Shown in pieces: positions 10,721 to 21,418 of a DNA stretch of 64,000 bases. The position numbers were made by a program, and so were the translations under genes. The stretch is from Manihot esculenta. Taxonomy: Eukaryota; Streptophyta; Magnoliopsida; Malpighiales; Euphorbiaceae. Location: the NCBI RefSeq assembly GCF_001659605.2, contig NC_035177.2, positions 1,116,611 to 1,180,610 on the forward strand, in the 5' to 3' direction. The first letter of the stretch is position 1. Every line of letters starts with the position of its first letter. The notes under the pieces were generated by a model that saw only the letters and a list, made by a program, of their open reading frames with translations, did not search any database and was not told the origin of the DNA.

Positions 10721-13700
10721 AACAAGGTCAAGTCAAGTCTGGGATTAGGTAGTGGCTCAAGCTCTGGTGCGGATAATGCAGTATGTGCAAGGTGTGGTAA
10801 GCCACACAAGGGAGTCTGTCGGGCTAAGACGGCAGCTTGCTTCAGATGTGGGCAAGAGGGACACATGGCTCGGGAGTGTCCCAGAACAGTATCTATGGCT
10901 CAGCCCCAACAGACAACTTCTGGTAGTGTAGCGCAGCCAGCAGCTCCAGCCACGACGCAGGCCAATGGCAGAGGCAGAGGGAGAGGGGCAACCTCTTCTT
11001 CAGCGGGCTTCAGGGGTGAAGGTCCATCAGCTCCAGCACGAATCTTCACCATGACTCAGCAGGAGGCAGATGCATCTAACACCGTGGTGTCAGGTAATCT
11101 TGTCATTGGTTGTTCAGATGTGTATGCCTTGATGGACCCTGGTGCATCTCATTCTTTTATTACTCCGAGAGTCGTGGAGAGGTTGGGTCTGATGATCTCT
11201 GGGTTAGAGTGTCCTCTCTGGGTCAGTGGACCCAAGTGTGATCCATCAGTGGTAGAGTCAGTCTGCCAGTGCAGTCCCGTCTTTGTTGAGGGGAGATGCC
11301 TTTCTGCCAACCTTGTGGTTCTAGACTTGACAGATTTTGACGTCATTCTAGGGATGGACTGGTTATCTACCCATAGTGCTACCTTGGACTGCAGGGACAA
11401 GGTAGTCAGGTTCAGAGGTCAGGATGGGTCAGAGGTTGTCTTCAGGGGAGACAGGAGGGGTACACCTAGAGGTCTGACATCAGCTCTTCAGGCTCGTAGA
11501 TTGCTTAGGAAGGGATGTCAGGGGTTTTTGGCTCATGTGAGAGAGCTTAGCAGTCAGGTTAGAGAGCCCGCCTCGGTGCCAGTGGTCAGAGAGTTTTTAG
11601 ATGTCTTCCCAGACGAGCTGCCAGGTTTACCACCTGCTAGGGAGATAGAGTTCGAGATAGAATTGATGCCTGGAACCAGATCGATCTCTATCCCTCCCTA
11701 CAGGATGGCCCCAGCTGAATTGAAAGAGTTGAAGGAGCAGTTGCAAGAGCTGGTAGATAAGGGCTTCATCCGACCGAGTACCTCACCTTGGGGTGCTCCA
11801 GTTCTGTTTGTGAAGAAGAAGGATAGATCCCTCAGACTTTGTATCGACTACAGGCAGTTGAACAAAGTCACTACCAAGAATAAATACCCTTTGCCAAGGA
11901 TCGATGATCTATTCGACTAGCTAACAGGAGCGGGTTGTTTCTCCAAAATAGATCTGAGGTCCGGGTATCATCAGCTGAGGATAAGAGAAGAGGATGTGCC
12001 AAAGATGGCTTTCAGGACCAGATATGGGCATTTTGAGTTCCTTGTGATGCCGTTCGGGTTAACCAATGCCCCTGCAGCATTCATGGATCTCATGAACAGA
12101 GTTTTCAGACAGTACCTGGATCACTTCGTTATTGTCTTCATAGATGATATCTTAGTGTATTCCAGGAATGCAGAGGAGCATGCCCATCATCTGAGGTTGG
12201 TTCTGCAGACCTTGAGGGAACATGGCTTGTATGCCAAGTTCTCCAAGTGTGAGTTCTGGTTAAGGAGCATCTCATTCTTGGGACATGTTGTATCAGAGAA
12301 TGGAATAGAGGTGGATCCCAAGAAGGTAGAAGCTGTGGCTAACTGGCCTAGACCCACTTCAGTAACGGAGATCAGGAGTTTCTTGGGTTTGGCAGGTTAC
12401 TACAGGAGGTTCGTTCAGGACTTCTCTAAGATTGCAGCTCCTTTGACCAGATTAACCAGGAAGAATCAGAAGTTTGTGTGGACCGACCAGTGCGAAGAAA
12501 GTTTTGAAGAGCTTAAGAAGAGGTTGACGTCAGCACCAGTGTTAGCTTTGCCAGCTAGCAATGAGGATTTCATAGTGTTCTATGATGCATCCCGAGTGGG
12601 ATTGGGTTGTGTGCTAATGTAGAATGAAAGGGTGATTGCTTATGCTTCCAGGCAGCTGAAGAAGCACGAGTTGAATTACCCTACACATGACCTAGAAATG
12701 GCAGCGGTGATCTTTGCACTCAAGATATGGAGGCACTACCTCTATGGGGTAAAATGTGAGATCTTCACAGATCATAAGAGCTTGCAGTACATCCTGAGTC
12801 AAAGAGAATTAAACTTGAGACAGAGAAGATGGGTAGAACTGCTGAGTGATTATGATTGCAAAATTCAGTACCATCCGGGTAAGGCAAATGTTGTAGCAGA
12901 CGCCCTAAGCCGAAAATCACTAGGCAGTTTATCCCACATCACAGTTGAGAGGAGACCGGTGGTGAAAGAGTTTTACAAGCTTATTGATGAAGGTCTACAA
13001 TTGGAGTTGTCTGGTACAGGTGCTTTGATAGCCCAGATGAGAGTGACACCTGTGTTCTTGGAACAGGTGGCTCAAAAACAGCATGAGGACCCAGAGTTAG
13101 TAAAGATTGCCAGGGCGGTTCAGTCAGGCAAGAACGAAGAGTTCAGATTCGACAGCAAGGGGATCCTCCGCTATGGGAATAGATTATGTGTACCAGATGA
13201 CATCAGTTTAAAGGGAGACATTATGAGGGAAGCTCATAATGCCAGGTACAGTGTTCACCCTGGAGCCACCAAAATGTACCAGGATCTGAAAAGAGTTTAT
13301 TGGTGGCCAGCTATGAAGAGAGAAGTGGCACAGTTTGTGTCAGCCTGCAAGATATGTCAGAGGGTGAAGCTGGAACATCAGAAGCCGGCTGGAATGCTTA
13401 ACCCACTACCTATTCCAGAGTGGAAATGGGAAAATATAGCTATGGACTTCGTGGTGGGGTTACCGGCCGCATCCAACAGACTAGACTCCATATGGGTGAT
13501 TGTGGACAGACTGACCAAATCTGCTCACTTCATCCCTGTCAGGAGCAACTACTCTGTGGATAAGTTAGCGCAGGTGTATGTGGATGAAGTGGTAAGGCTG
13601 CATGGGGTTCCTGTTTCAATAGTGTCTGATAGAGGGCTCCAGTTCACCTCCAGGTTTTGGCGGAGTCTGCAGAATGCTATGGGTACCAGGTTGGATTTCA

Positions 13701-14478
13701 GTACTGCCTTCCATCCCCAGATTGATGGACAGTCAGAGAGGACCATCCAGACTATAGAAGATATGCTCAGAATGTGTGTGCTAGATTTTGGCGGTTCTTG
13801 GAGGCAGCATCTACCCTTGGTAGAGTTTGCCTACAATAACAGCTATCATGCTAGCATAGGGATGGCTCCTTATGAAGCTTTATATGGGAGGAAGTGCAGG
13901 TCGTCTGTTTGCTGGGAAGAAGTGGGGGAAAAGGCCTTGGCAGGCCCTGAGATTGTTGAGATCACCAGCAGGGTGGTGCCCATAATCAGAGAAAGGATCA
14001 AGACTATTGCAAGCAGACAGAAGAGCTATGCAAATGTCCGCAGGAGACAGGTAGAGTTTCAGGAGGGAGATCTGGTATTGCTTAAAGTGTCTCCTATGAA
14101 AGGAGTGGTTCGTTTGGGAAGAAGGGTAAGCTAGCCTCACGATACATCGGACCCTTTGAAATCTTGCAAAAGATTGGGAATGTGTCGTACAAGCTGGATT
14201 TACCTGCTTCAATGGAAAGAATCCATCCGGTTTTCCATGTTTCCATGTTGAGGAAGTTCGTGTCAGATCCGAGCAAGGTTCTTAGTGAGCCTGATATGGA
14301 GATCCAAGAAGATCTCACCTATGTTGAGCAGCCAGTGCGGATTCTTGACACCCAGATCAGGAAGCTGAGGAACAAGGAAATCCCGATGGTGAAAGTCTTT
14401 TGGAACCACCACAATATGGAAGAATGCACCTGGGAGACACGGGAGTCCATACTCCAGCAATACCCTTATCTTTTCTAA
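10721..14478 (+). pseudogene. pol: Element B zinc knuckle and pol (protease, RT, RNase H, integrase, chromodomain-like end)
   Basis: The order is: zinc knuckle ([15 protein letters not shown]); aspartic protease with DPGASHSF (Asp codon 11134-11136); RT with the FIDD catalytic pair at 12142-12147; RNase H (DASRVGLG, about 12583); integrase with an HHCC-type finger (about 13225-13350) and a DDE core ([20 protein letters not shown]); and a C-terminal chromodomain-like segment (about 14320-14478). Stops occur at TAG 11918-11920 and TAG 12620-12622, both where relatives have CAG. A 1-base deletion near 14112 shifts the frame before the C-terminal part (open again 14164-14478). It is inactive, but the domain order is complete. 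Confidence 0.9.
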
Positions 14479-14573
14479 GGTTAATTTCTTGTGTGTTCCA
14501 TGTGTTTTATGTGTTTGATGTGTATTATGCCTTGCATGTGCTAGTTGTGGAACATTCGGGGACGAATGTTCTT

Positions 14574-14586
14574 AAGGGGGGGGAGA
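14574..14586 (+). other. Polypurine tract of element B
   Basis: AAGGGGGGGGAGA lies directly before the 3' LTR, after the conserved 'GGGGACGAATGTTCTT'. This is the expected primer for plus-strand DNA synthesis. Confidence 0.8.
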
Positions 14587-14587
14587 A

Positions 14588-14974
14588 TATAATACCCGGC
14601 TAGACTCCAGTATCGGAATTCCTACCGTCCGGTGGAATCTCGGGTGTCAGAGACCTCTAGAAGGGTAAAACCATGTTTTTATAAAATGTTTTATGATGTT
14701 TATGTTCAACCAAACTTAATGTATGTATGTTACCCCATTGGAGCATTGTTGAGGACTCCAATGTGGGGTTGATGACTATGGTTATGAGATGTGCATGCAC
14801 AGGTTAAGTTTGGTGAATGAAATGAGAAAAGTTTAAAATTTTTATGCATATGTATGATCATGTATGGGATTTGACAGGTATACAGGATGTATGTTTGGCT
14901 TGCTATGGGTTCCGGCGACCTTATGTCGATCTGGATCCTAGCGCCGGTAGTGGTCCGGTTTTGGGGTCGTTGCA
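14588..14974 (+). repeat. 3' LTR of element B (387 bp)
   Basis: It begins TATAATACCC (the usual TG has become TA) and ends GTCGTTGCA. It has the same internal deletion as the 5' LTR. GAAGT follows at 14975-14979. Confidence 0.9.
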
Positions 14975-17940
14975 GAAGTCTGGTCTGGAAATGGGTAGTG
15001 GTTCAAGCTCTGGTTCAGATAGCTCTAGATGTGTGAGGTGCGGTAAGCTGCACAAAGGGCTTTGTCAGTTTGGGATCACAGCTTGTTACAGATGTGGGCA
15101 AGAGGAGTACATGGCATGTGAGTGTCCCAATGTAGCTAAAATGACACAGTCCCAACAAACAGCTTCTGGCAGAGTGGCTCAGCCAGCAGCTTTAGCCACA
15201 TCTTAGGGCAAAGGGTGAGGTAGAGGGAGAGGGACAACCTCTTCTTCAGCAGGTTCCTTAGGAGAAGGTCCTTCAGCCCCAGCATGGATCTTCACCATGA
15301 CACAGTAGGAGGCCAACACATCAAACACAGTGGTGTCAGGTAAACTCACTATTGGGTGTTCTAATGTATATGCTCTTATGGACCCTGGTGCCTCTCATTC
15401 TTTTGTTTCTTCAAGAGCCGTAGACAGCTTGAGTTTAATAGCTTCTAGGCTAGAGTGTCCACTTTGAGTCAATGGGCTCAAGTGTGATCCATCTGTGGTA
15501 GAGTCAGTCTGCCGGTTCAGTCCAGTTATAGTTGAGGATAGAAGCCTTCCAGCGGACCTTGTGGTTCTAGATTTGACTTATTTTGACATCATTCTAGGGA
15601 TGGATTGGCTCTCTATACATGGTGCTACCTTGGACTGCAGAAATAAGGTAGTTAGGTTCAGAGAACAAGATGGATGGGAGGTCGTCTTCTGAGGAGACAA
15701 GACAGGTATCCTATAGATTTGATATCTGCCCTGCAGGCTCATAGGTTGTTTAGGAGGGGTTGTCATGGGTTTCTTGCACATGTCAGAGAGTTTAATAGTC
15801 AGGTTAGGGAACCAGCTTCAGTGCCCGTGGTCAGAGAGTTTCTCGATGTTTTCCTAGATTAGCTACCAGGTTTACCACCTGCTAGGAAAATAGAGTTTGA
15901 AATTGAAGTAATGTCAGAGAGTTTCTCGATGTTTTCCTAGATGAGCTACCAGGTTTACCACCTGCTAGGAAAATAGAGTTTGAAATTGAAGTAATGTCAG
16001 GAAGCCGACCTATCTCTATTTCTCCCTATAGGATGGTACCTACCGAGTTGAGAGAGTTAAAAGAACAGTTGCAAGAATTGGTAGATAAGGGTTTCATCCG
16101 ACCTAGTACCTCACCTTGGGGTGCTCCAGTTTTGTTCGTGAAAAAATAAGGATGGATCCCTAAGACTTTGTATTGACTATAGACAGCTGAATAAAGTCAC
16201 TACCAAGAATAAATATCCATTACCCAGGATTGATGATCTATTTGACCAGCTAGTAGGAGCCGATTGTTTCTTCAAGATAGATTTGAGATCCGGGTACCAT
16301 CAGTTGAGAGTCAAAGAAGAAGACATACCTAAGACAACTTTCAGGACCAGATATGGGCATTATGAGTTCCTAGTGATGCCGTTCGGGCTGACTAATGCCC
16401 CTGCAGCATTCATGGATCTCATGAATAGAGTTTTCAGACAGTTTATGGATCAATTTGTTATTGTTTTCATTGATGATATCTTGGTATATTCCAGAAACAC
16501 AGGGGAGCATACCCATCATCTAAGGAGAGTGTTGCAAACCTTGAGAGAACATGATTTATATGCCAAGTTCTCTAAATGTGAGCTCTGGTTGAGGATTATC
16601 TCTTTCTTGGGGCATGTAGTGTCAGAAAAGAGAATCGAGGTGGACCATAAGAAAGTAGAAGTTGTGGCTAACTGGTCCAAACCCACTATAGTGACAAAAA
16701 TCAAAAGCTTCTTGGGTTTGGCAGGTTACTACAGGAGATTCGTTCAGGATTTCTCCAAAATAGCTGCTTCTATGATCAGGTTGACCAAGAAGAATCAGAA
16801 GTTTGTCTAGTCAGATCAGTGTGAGGAAAGTTTTCAAGAGCTAAAGAGAAGACTCACGTCAGCACCAGTGTTAACTCTGCCTATAAGTAATGAGGATTTT
16901 ACAGTGTTTTGTGATGCATCCCGAGTGGGACTAGGTTGTGTGTTGATGTAGAAAGATAGGGTAATTGCTTATGCTTCTAGACAGTTGAAGAAGCACAAGT
17001 TGAATTATTCTACACACAATCTATAGATGGCAGCTATGATCTTTACACTCAAGATGTGGAGGCATTACCTGTATGGAGTAAAATGTGAGATCTTTACAGA
17101 TCATAAGAGTTTGCAATACATCTTGAGTTAGAAAGAGTTAAACTTGAGGTAGAGGAGGTGGGTAGAACAGATTAGCGATTATGATTGCAAAATCCAGTAT
17201 CATCCAGGCAAAGCAAATGTGGTGGCAGATGCTCTTAGCTAGAAATCACTTGGCAGTTTATCCCGCATCACAGTAGAGAGAAGACCAGTGGTGAAAGAAT
17301 TTTACAGGCTCGTTAACGAAGGCTTACAGCTAGAGTTGTCTGGTACAAGTGTATTAGTAGCACAGATGAAGGTAACACCCGTGTTCTTAGAACAAGTGGC
17401 ACAGAAATAGCATGAGAACCCCAAGTTGGTAAAAATAGCGAAAGTAGTTCAGAAAGACAAAAATGATGATTTTAGGTTTGATAATAGAGGGATCCTCCGT
17501 TACGGAAATAGATTGTGTGTACCAGATGACATAAGTTTGAAAGGAGACATTATGAGAGAGACTCATAATGCCAGGTACAGTGTTCACCCTGGAGCCTTCA
17601 AAATGTATCAGAATCTAAAGAAAGTGTATTGGTGGCCATCTATGAAGAGGGAAGTCGCTCAGTTTGTGTATGCTTATGAGGTATGTCAAAGGGTGAAGTT
17701 ACAACACCAGAAGCCAGTCGAGATGCTCAACCCTCTATCGATTCCAGAGTGAAAATGGGAACATGTGGCGATGGATTTTATGGTGGGGTTACCAGCAATG
17801 TCCAACAAACATGACTCTATATGGGTAATAGTGGACAGACTGACTAAATCTGCTCACTTTATTCCTGTCAGGAGCGGTTACTCTATGGACAAATTGGCAT
17901 AACTCTACGTGGAAGAAATCACCAGGCTGCATGGAGCTCT
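14975..17940 (+). pseudogene. pol: Element A gag end, protease, RT, RNase H and integrase (piece 4)
   Basis: It resumes after element B with the zinc knuckle (about 15087-15130), where the knuckle His is Tyr and the spacing is kept. Next come protease (DPGASHSF at about 15383), RT (FIDD pair at about 16472), RNase H (about 16912) and integrase finger and core, to the 'ITRLHG' region where the copia element is inserted. Stops are frequent: TAG at 15306, 16808, 16949 and 17408, and TGA at 17750, mostly where relatives have CAG or TGG. An 83-bp tandem duplication (15830-15995) and an insertion near 16147 break the frame. This is the most decayed pol in the window. Confidence 0.9.
15830..15995 (+). 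repeat. 83-bp tandem duplication in element A pol
   Basis: Copy 1 (15830-15912) and copy 2 (15913-15995), starting GTCAGAGAGTTTCTCGATG, differ by one base (TTAGC versus TGAGC). The unit is not a multiple of three, so it shifts the reading frame between protease and RT. No other copy of pol here has it. Confidence 0.9.
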
Positions 17941-18952
17941 TGTTAGTGTATATGCCCTAGGCCATTATCTTGGACCTTTTTATATGTCGTTTTGGTTATT
18001 AATAAAAGAGGTTTTTATCATTATTATTTATTTGCATGTTACATAATAATGATTATCATCCTTGGTTACTTATTATTATGTTGATAATAATAAAATATAA
18101 CTGGTATGATTACTGATTGATAATCATGAGATGATTATGTATATGTTGATATAATTCAATAATCATAAATACTTGTTAGAGAACAAAGTATTGGATGGAC
18201 CCGCATTGAGATCACTACATGGGTCATTGTCATAAGTGAATCTCAAAGTAGTTATGTCTTAATCCTTTGACTTGAGATTGTCATAGTTTCCAACATAAGG
18301 ACTGTTATGTTTTGACATAACCAAACGTTGTCTTTAATTGGACAATCATAAAGGTTATGATTGAGCATGATATAAATTATGTAGAGGATAATGAACAATC
18401 AAGATAGGATTTGTCCCTCTCTTTAAGAGAGATATCTTCTGGGCCCCTCAATAAGTGAGACCGAGAAATGCATGGCCGTGCTCAAATGAATTGATAGTGT
18501 GATCAATATCATTTGAATTTATCAGTCTACTTAGAGATCGAGAAATCATAAGTTTGAACATTATAAGTTTGATATTGACCATGACTTATGTTCAAACTAG
18601 ATATCGTGTGACAAAGGGATTAATTCATGTTCTACGAAGAGAGTGTTGATGACAGTTTTTAGAAAATTCAGTCTAACCGCTGCAGATTGTGGAGCACATA
18701 ATCTATCCATCCTTGAGAGAGCTAGCACTCTAGAAGGATAGAAGACGTTTATGTGGATACCATTGAGGGTGTTCGTTTGAAAAGGCAGCACTATCAGTCC
18801 GGCATTTATCTTCTTGACGAGATTAACAGGTTAGTCTCATATCCATCTTTTGAATTAAACGAAGCACTCGGATTCTAGGAAAGGAAATCCACAGAGAAAT
18901 TTTATTTTTCTGCTGCGCCTTTAGGTTGCAATAATCTCCGGATTTCCCAACA
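17941..18952 (+). repeat. 5' LTR of copia element C (1012 bp, with ~530 bp missing)
   Basis: It is collinear with the 3' LTR except at about 18636, where 'CATGTTCTA' jumps straight to 'CGAAGAGAGTGTTGATG'. The 3' LTR has about 530 extra bases between these points (about 36736-37262). It ends TTTCCCAACA before GTGGTATCAGAGCC. Confidence 0.9.
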
Positions 18953-18953
18953 G

Positions 18954-18966
18954 TGGTATCAGAGCC
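18954..18966 (+). other. Primer-binding site of copia element C
   Basis: TGGTATCAGAGCC lies one base after the 5' LTR and is complementary to the initiator Met tRNA. Confidence 0.88.
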
Positions 18967-20315
18967 AGGTTGTGCTTTTCATTTAAATTAATTATGCCAT
19001 GATTGATATTATATATGCGATATATGTTTATTGGAATGGCATGATAATTATGGATGAATGATTGGATCGTTTAAATTAATTATGCCATAATTGATATTAT
19101 ATATGTGATATATGTTTATTAGAATGGCATGATAATTATGGATGAATGATTGGATCATTTAGATAATTTTAATTTTTGTTAGAAAAATTAAATTAATAAT
19201 AATAATAATAAAAAAAAGCTTTTGGAATTTGGTGATTTGCAGCTTGGGTCCACGATCACTATGTTGATCGTGAATCCAGCATCTCTCATGCCCAGAGATG
19301 GAGGACGTGCAACGCTCTTCCCATCGTCGCGTCTCGTTGTTGGTGAGTCCTAGTCGGACGCAGTTGACCACGTGCGGCGAAAGCTGGACATCGCGTGGAA
19401 GAGATCACGAACGGGACACCATTGTAGATGGCGGAAAACCAAAGCAAGCGATGGCAGATGTGAAGCTGCACATGGCATGGCCAGCATGCGCAGGGGGCTG
19501 TCACGCGTTGGTGAGTCGCGTGCCGGCGGGTTGCGCAACAGTGGGCTGATTGGTCGGTTGCTGATGTAGACTGTGGCCGCGGCTAGGTTTTCTCGAGCCA
19601 GAAGATGAGTCTTCTGGCAAATTATGATTCTGCCCCTGCCCTTGAAAATGAAAAGACAAAATAATTATAAGAAAATAAATTTTAAATTATTTTCTTTTAG
19701 TCTTTAAATCAGATTTAAATGACTATATTTTATTATTTTGTCATATGTTAGTATGCGATACTATGCATTATTGTCTATATATATATATGTATACATATAG
19801 GATGCTATAATATATATATGCAAGACAGAATAATTAGAATTAAAAAATGAACCCTCACTCTAAAATTTTAAGTTTTAATGCCACCCATATATTAAATACC
19901 TATCAAGACTAAGATCATCAAAATGCAGGTTTTGCCAAAGCAAAGTGCATTAGGTTATCCTAGTAAGATAGGATGAGTAATAATTACTCATTTATTTAAT
20001 TTTGGTTAAGCTTAATTAGGCTATCAAAATGGTTTTGGGCCTAAGGCATTAGATGGGGTATAACATGCATTTGACATATGATGTCAACACCTCATAATCT
20101 AAGAGTTATATTAGATGTAATTGATAAGCGGTTACCTACCTAAATAACTTAATTCTAAGCGTCATGCCAAAGCTGACTTAGAATTAGGTGAAATATGGAT
20201 CTTAGCCCACTAAAATATTATTATTATTTTGAGGGTTGTATTTTAGTGGAAGATTATTATCACCTCAATATTAATTTACTAAATTAATAATGTTTGCATA
20301 TTTTTGTAGATAATT
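18967..20315 (+). other. Leader of copia element C, with a GC-rich island
   Basis: This is about 1.35 kb without a convincing gene. It holds two near-identical ~100-bp direct repeats at about 18980-19075 and 19065-19160 ('AATTATGCCATRATTGATAT'). A GC-rich island at about 19225-19600 stands out from AT-rich surroundings; the short ORFs there are on both strands and unlike known proteins. A TATATA-rich patch lies at about 19775-19820. Confidence 0.6.
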
Positions 20316-21418
20316 ATGGCTGCTAATAACAATTCCACCTTATCACTGCGATCTATTCTTGAGAAGGATAAACTGAAAGAAAATGAGACTAATTTTGTTG
20401 ACTGGTTTAGAAACTTGAGAATTGTTCTCAAGTAAGAGAAAAAGTCCTATGTGCTTGATGAAGCTATCCCAGAACCACCTCCTGCTGATGCTACTAATGC
20501 TATTAAGAACAAGCATAAGAAGTATATGGATGATTCTAATGACATTGGATGTCTTATGTTGGTAACTATGTGCCCAAAACTTCAGAAGGATCTGGAGCAC
20601 CTTGAGGCCTATGAGATGAGTGTCCATCTCAAACAGGCTTTCCAACAGCAAGCTAGGCAGGATAGGTAACCACCATTGCATTGCATAATTGTAAAATGGC
20701 TGAAGGTGATTCAGTTAGTGCTCATATTTTGAAGATGAAAGACTACATTGATCACCTTGCTAGACTTGGCTACCCTCTGAGTTTATAACTCTCTACGAAT
20801 CTGATCCTACATTCTTTACCCAGTAGTTTTTTCTCAATTTTTCATGAACTATAACATGAACAATATGGAGAAATCCATTCCTGAGCTACATGGGATGCTA
20901 AAGACAGCTGAGGTAAATGTCAAGAAAAGGCCTACCTAAATTTTGAATGTCAATAAAGGTAAGCCCATGAAAATAAGGGGAAGCCCAAGTCTAAAGGTGG
21001 TAATGGGCCTAAGGGACGAGGTAAGCCTAAATGGCAATCCAAGGCGAAAGTTCCTAAGGAAGGAATCTGCTTCCATTGCAAGGAACCAGGGCATTGGAAG
21101 AGAAATTGCAAACTCTATTTGGATGAGTGCAAGAAGAAGAAGAGTAGTGAGACTATGACTTCAGGCATTTATGTTATAGATATTAATTTATCTATTTCTA
21201 CTTCATGGGTATTAGATACCGGATGTGGTTCTCACACTTGTACAAATGTGCAGGGTCTCAAAAGGAGTAGAAAACTAAAAAAGGGCGAAGCGGACCTACG
21301 TGAAGGCAATGGAACAAGAGTTGCTGCCATAGCTGTAGGGACTTATGAACTTATTTTGCCCGATGGGCTTTTATTAGTTTTGAACAATTGCTTTTATGTT
21401 CCTACTTTGAGTAGGAAT
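20316..21418 (+). pseudogene. Copia element C gag and start of protease
   Basis: ATG at 20316 opens a copia-type Gag (MAANNNS..) that stops after 39 codons (TAA 20433-20435). The next open part is 20451-20669. Frame changes follow, then a CCHC zinc knuckle (CFHCKEPGHWKRNC, 21068-21109) and the protease start with the catalytic 'LDTGC' (Asp codon at about 21215). The sequence is interrupted at 21418 by element D and resumes at 33552. It is not translatable as it stands. Confidence 0.82.
21414..21418. repeat. Target-site duplication GGAAT (left copy) of element D
   Basis: GGAAT at 21414-21418 is repeated exactly at 33552-33556. Confidence 0.92.

Larger units (their letters stand above)
8820..14974 (+). 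mobile_element. Element B: complete Tekay-like retrotransposon with 386-bp LTRs
   Basis: Short LTRs (8820-9205 and 14588-14974) flank a primer site, leader, gag, pol and polypurine tract. The whole is bounded by the GAAGT duplication. The two LTRs differ at roughly 15 positions by eye (about 4%), so the insertion is not recent. The coding part has three in-frame stops and one frameshift, so the copy cannot make its polyprotein. Both LTRs share the same absence of ~1.9 kb of LTR interior compared with all relatives in the window. Confidence 0.92.

Noticed and set aside
19298..19569. Host gene candidate in the copia leader
   Set aside because: Overlapping short ORFs on both strands, no domain and no splice support; it lies between the copia primer site and gag.
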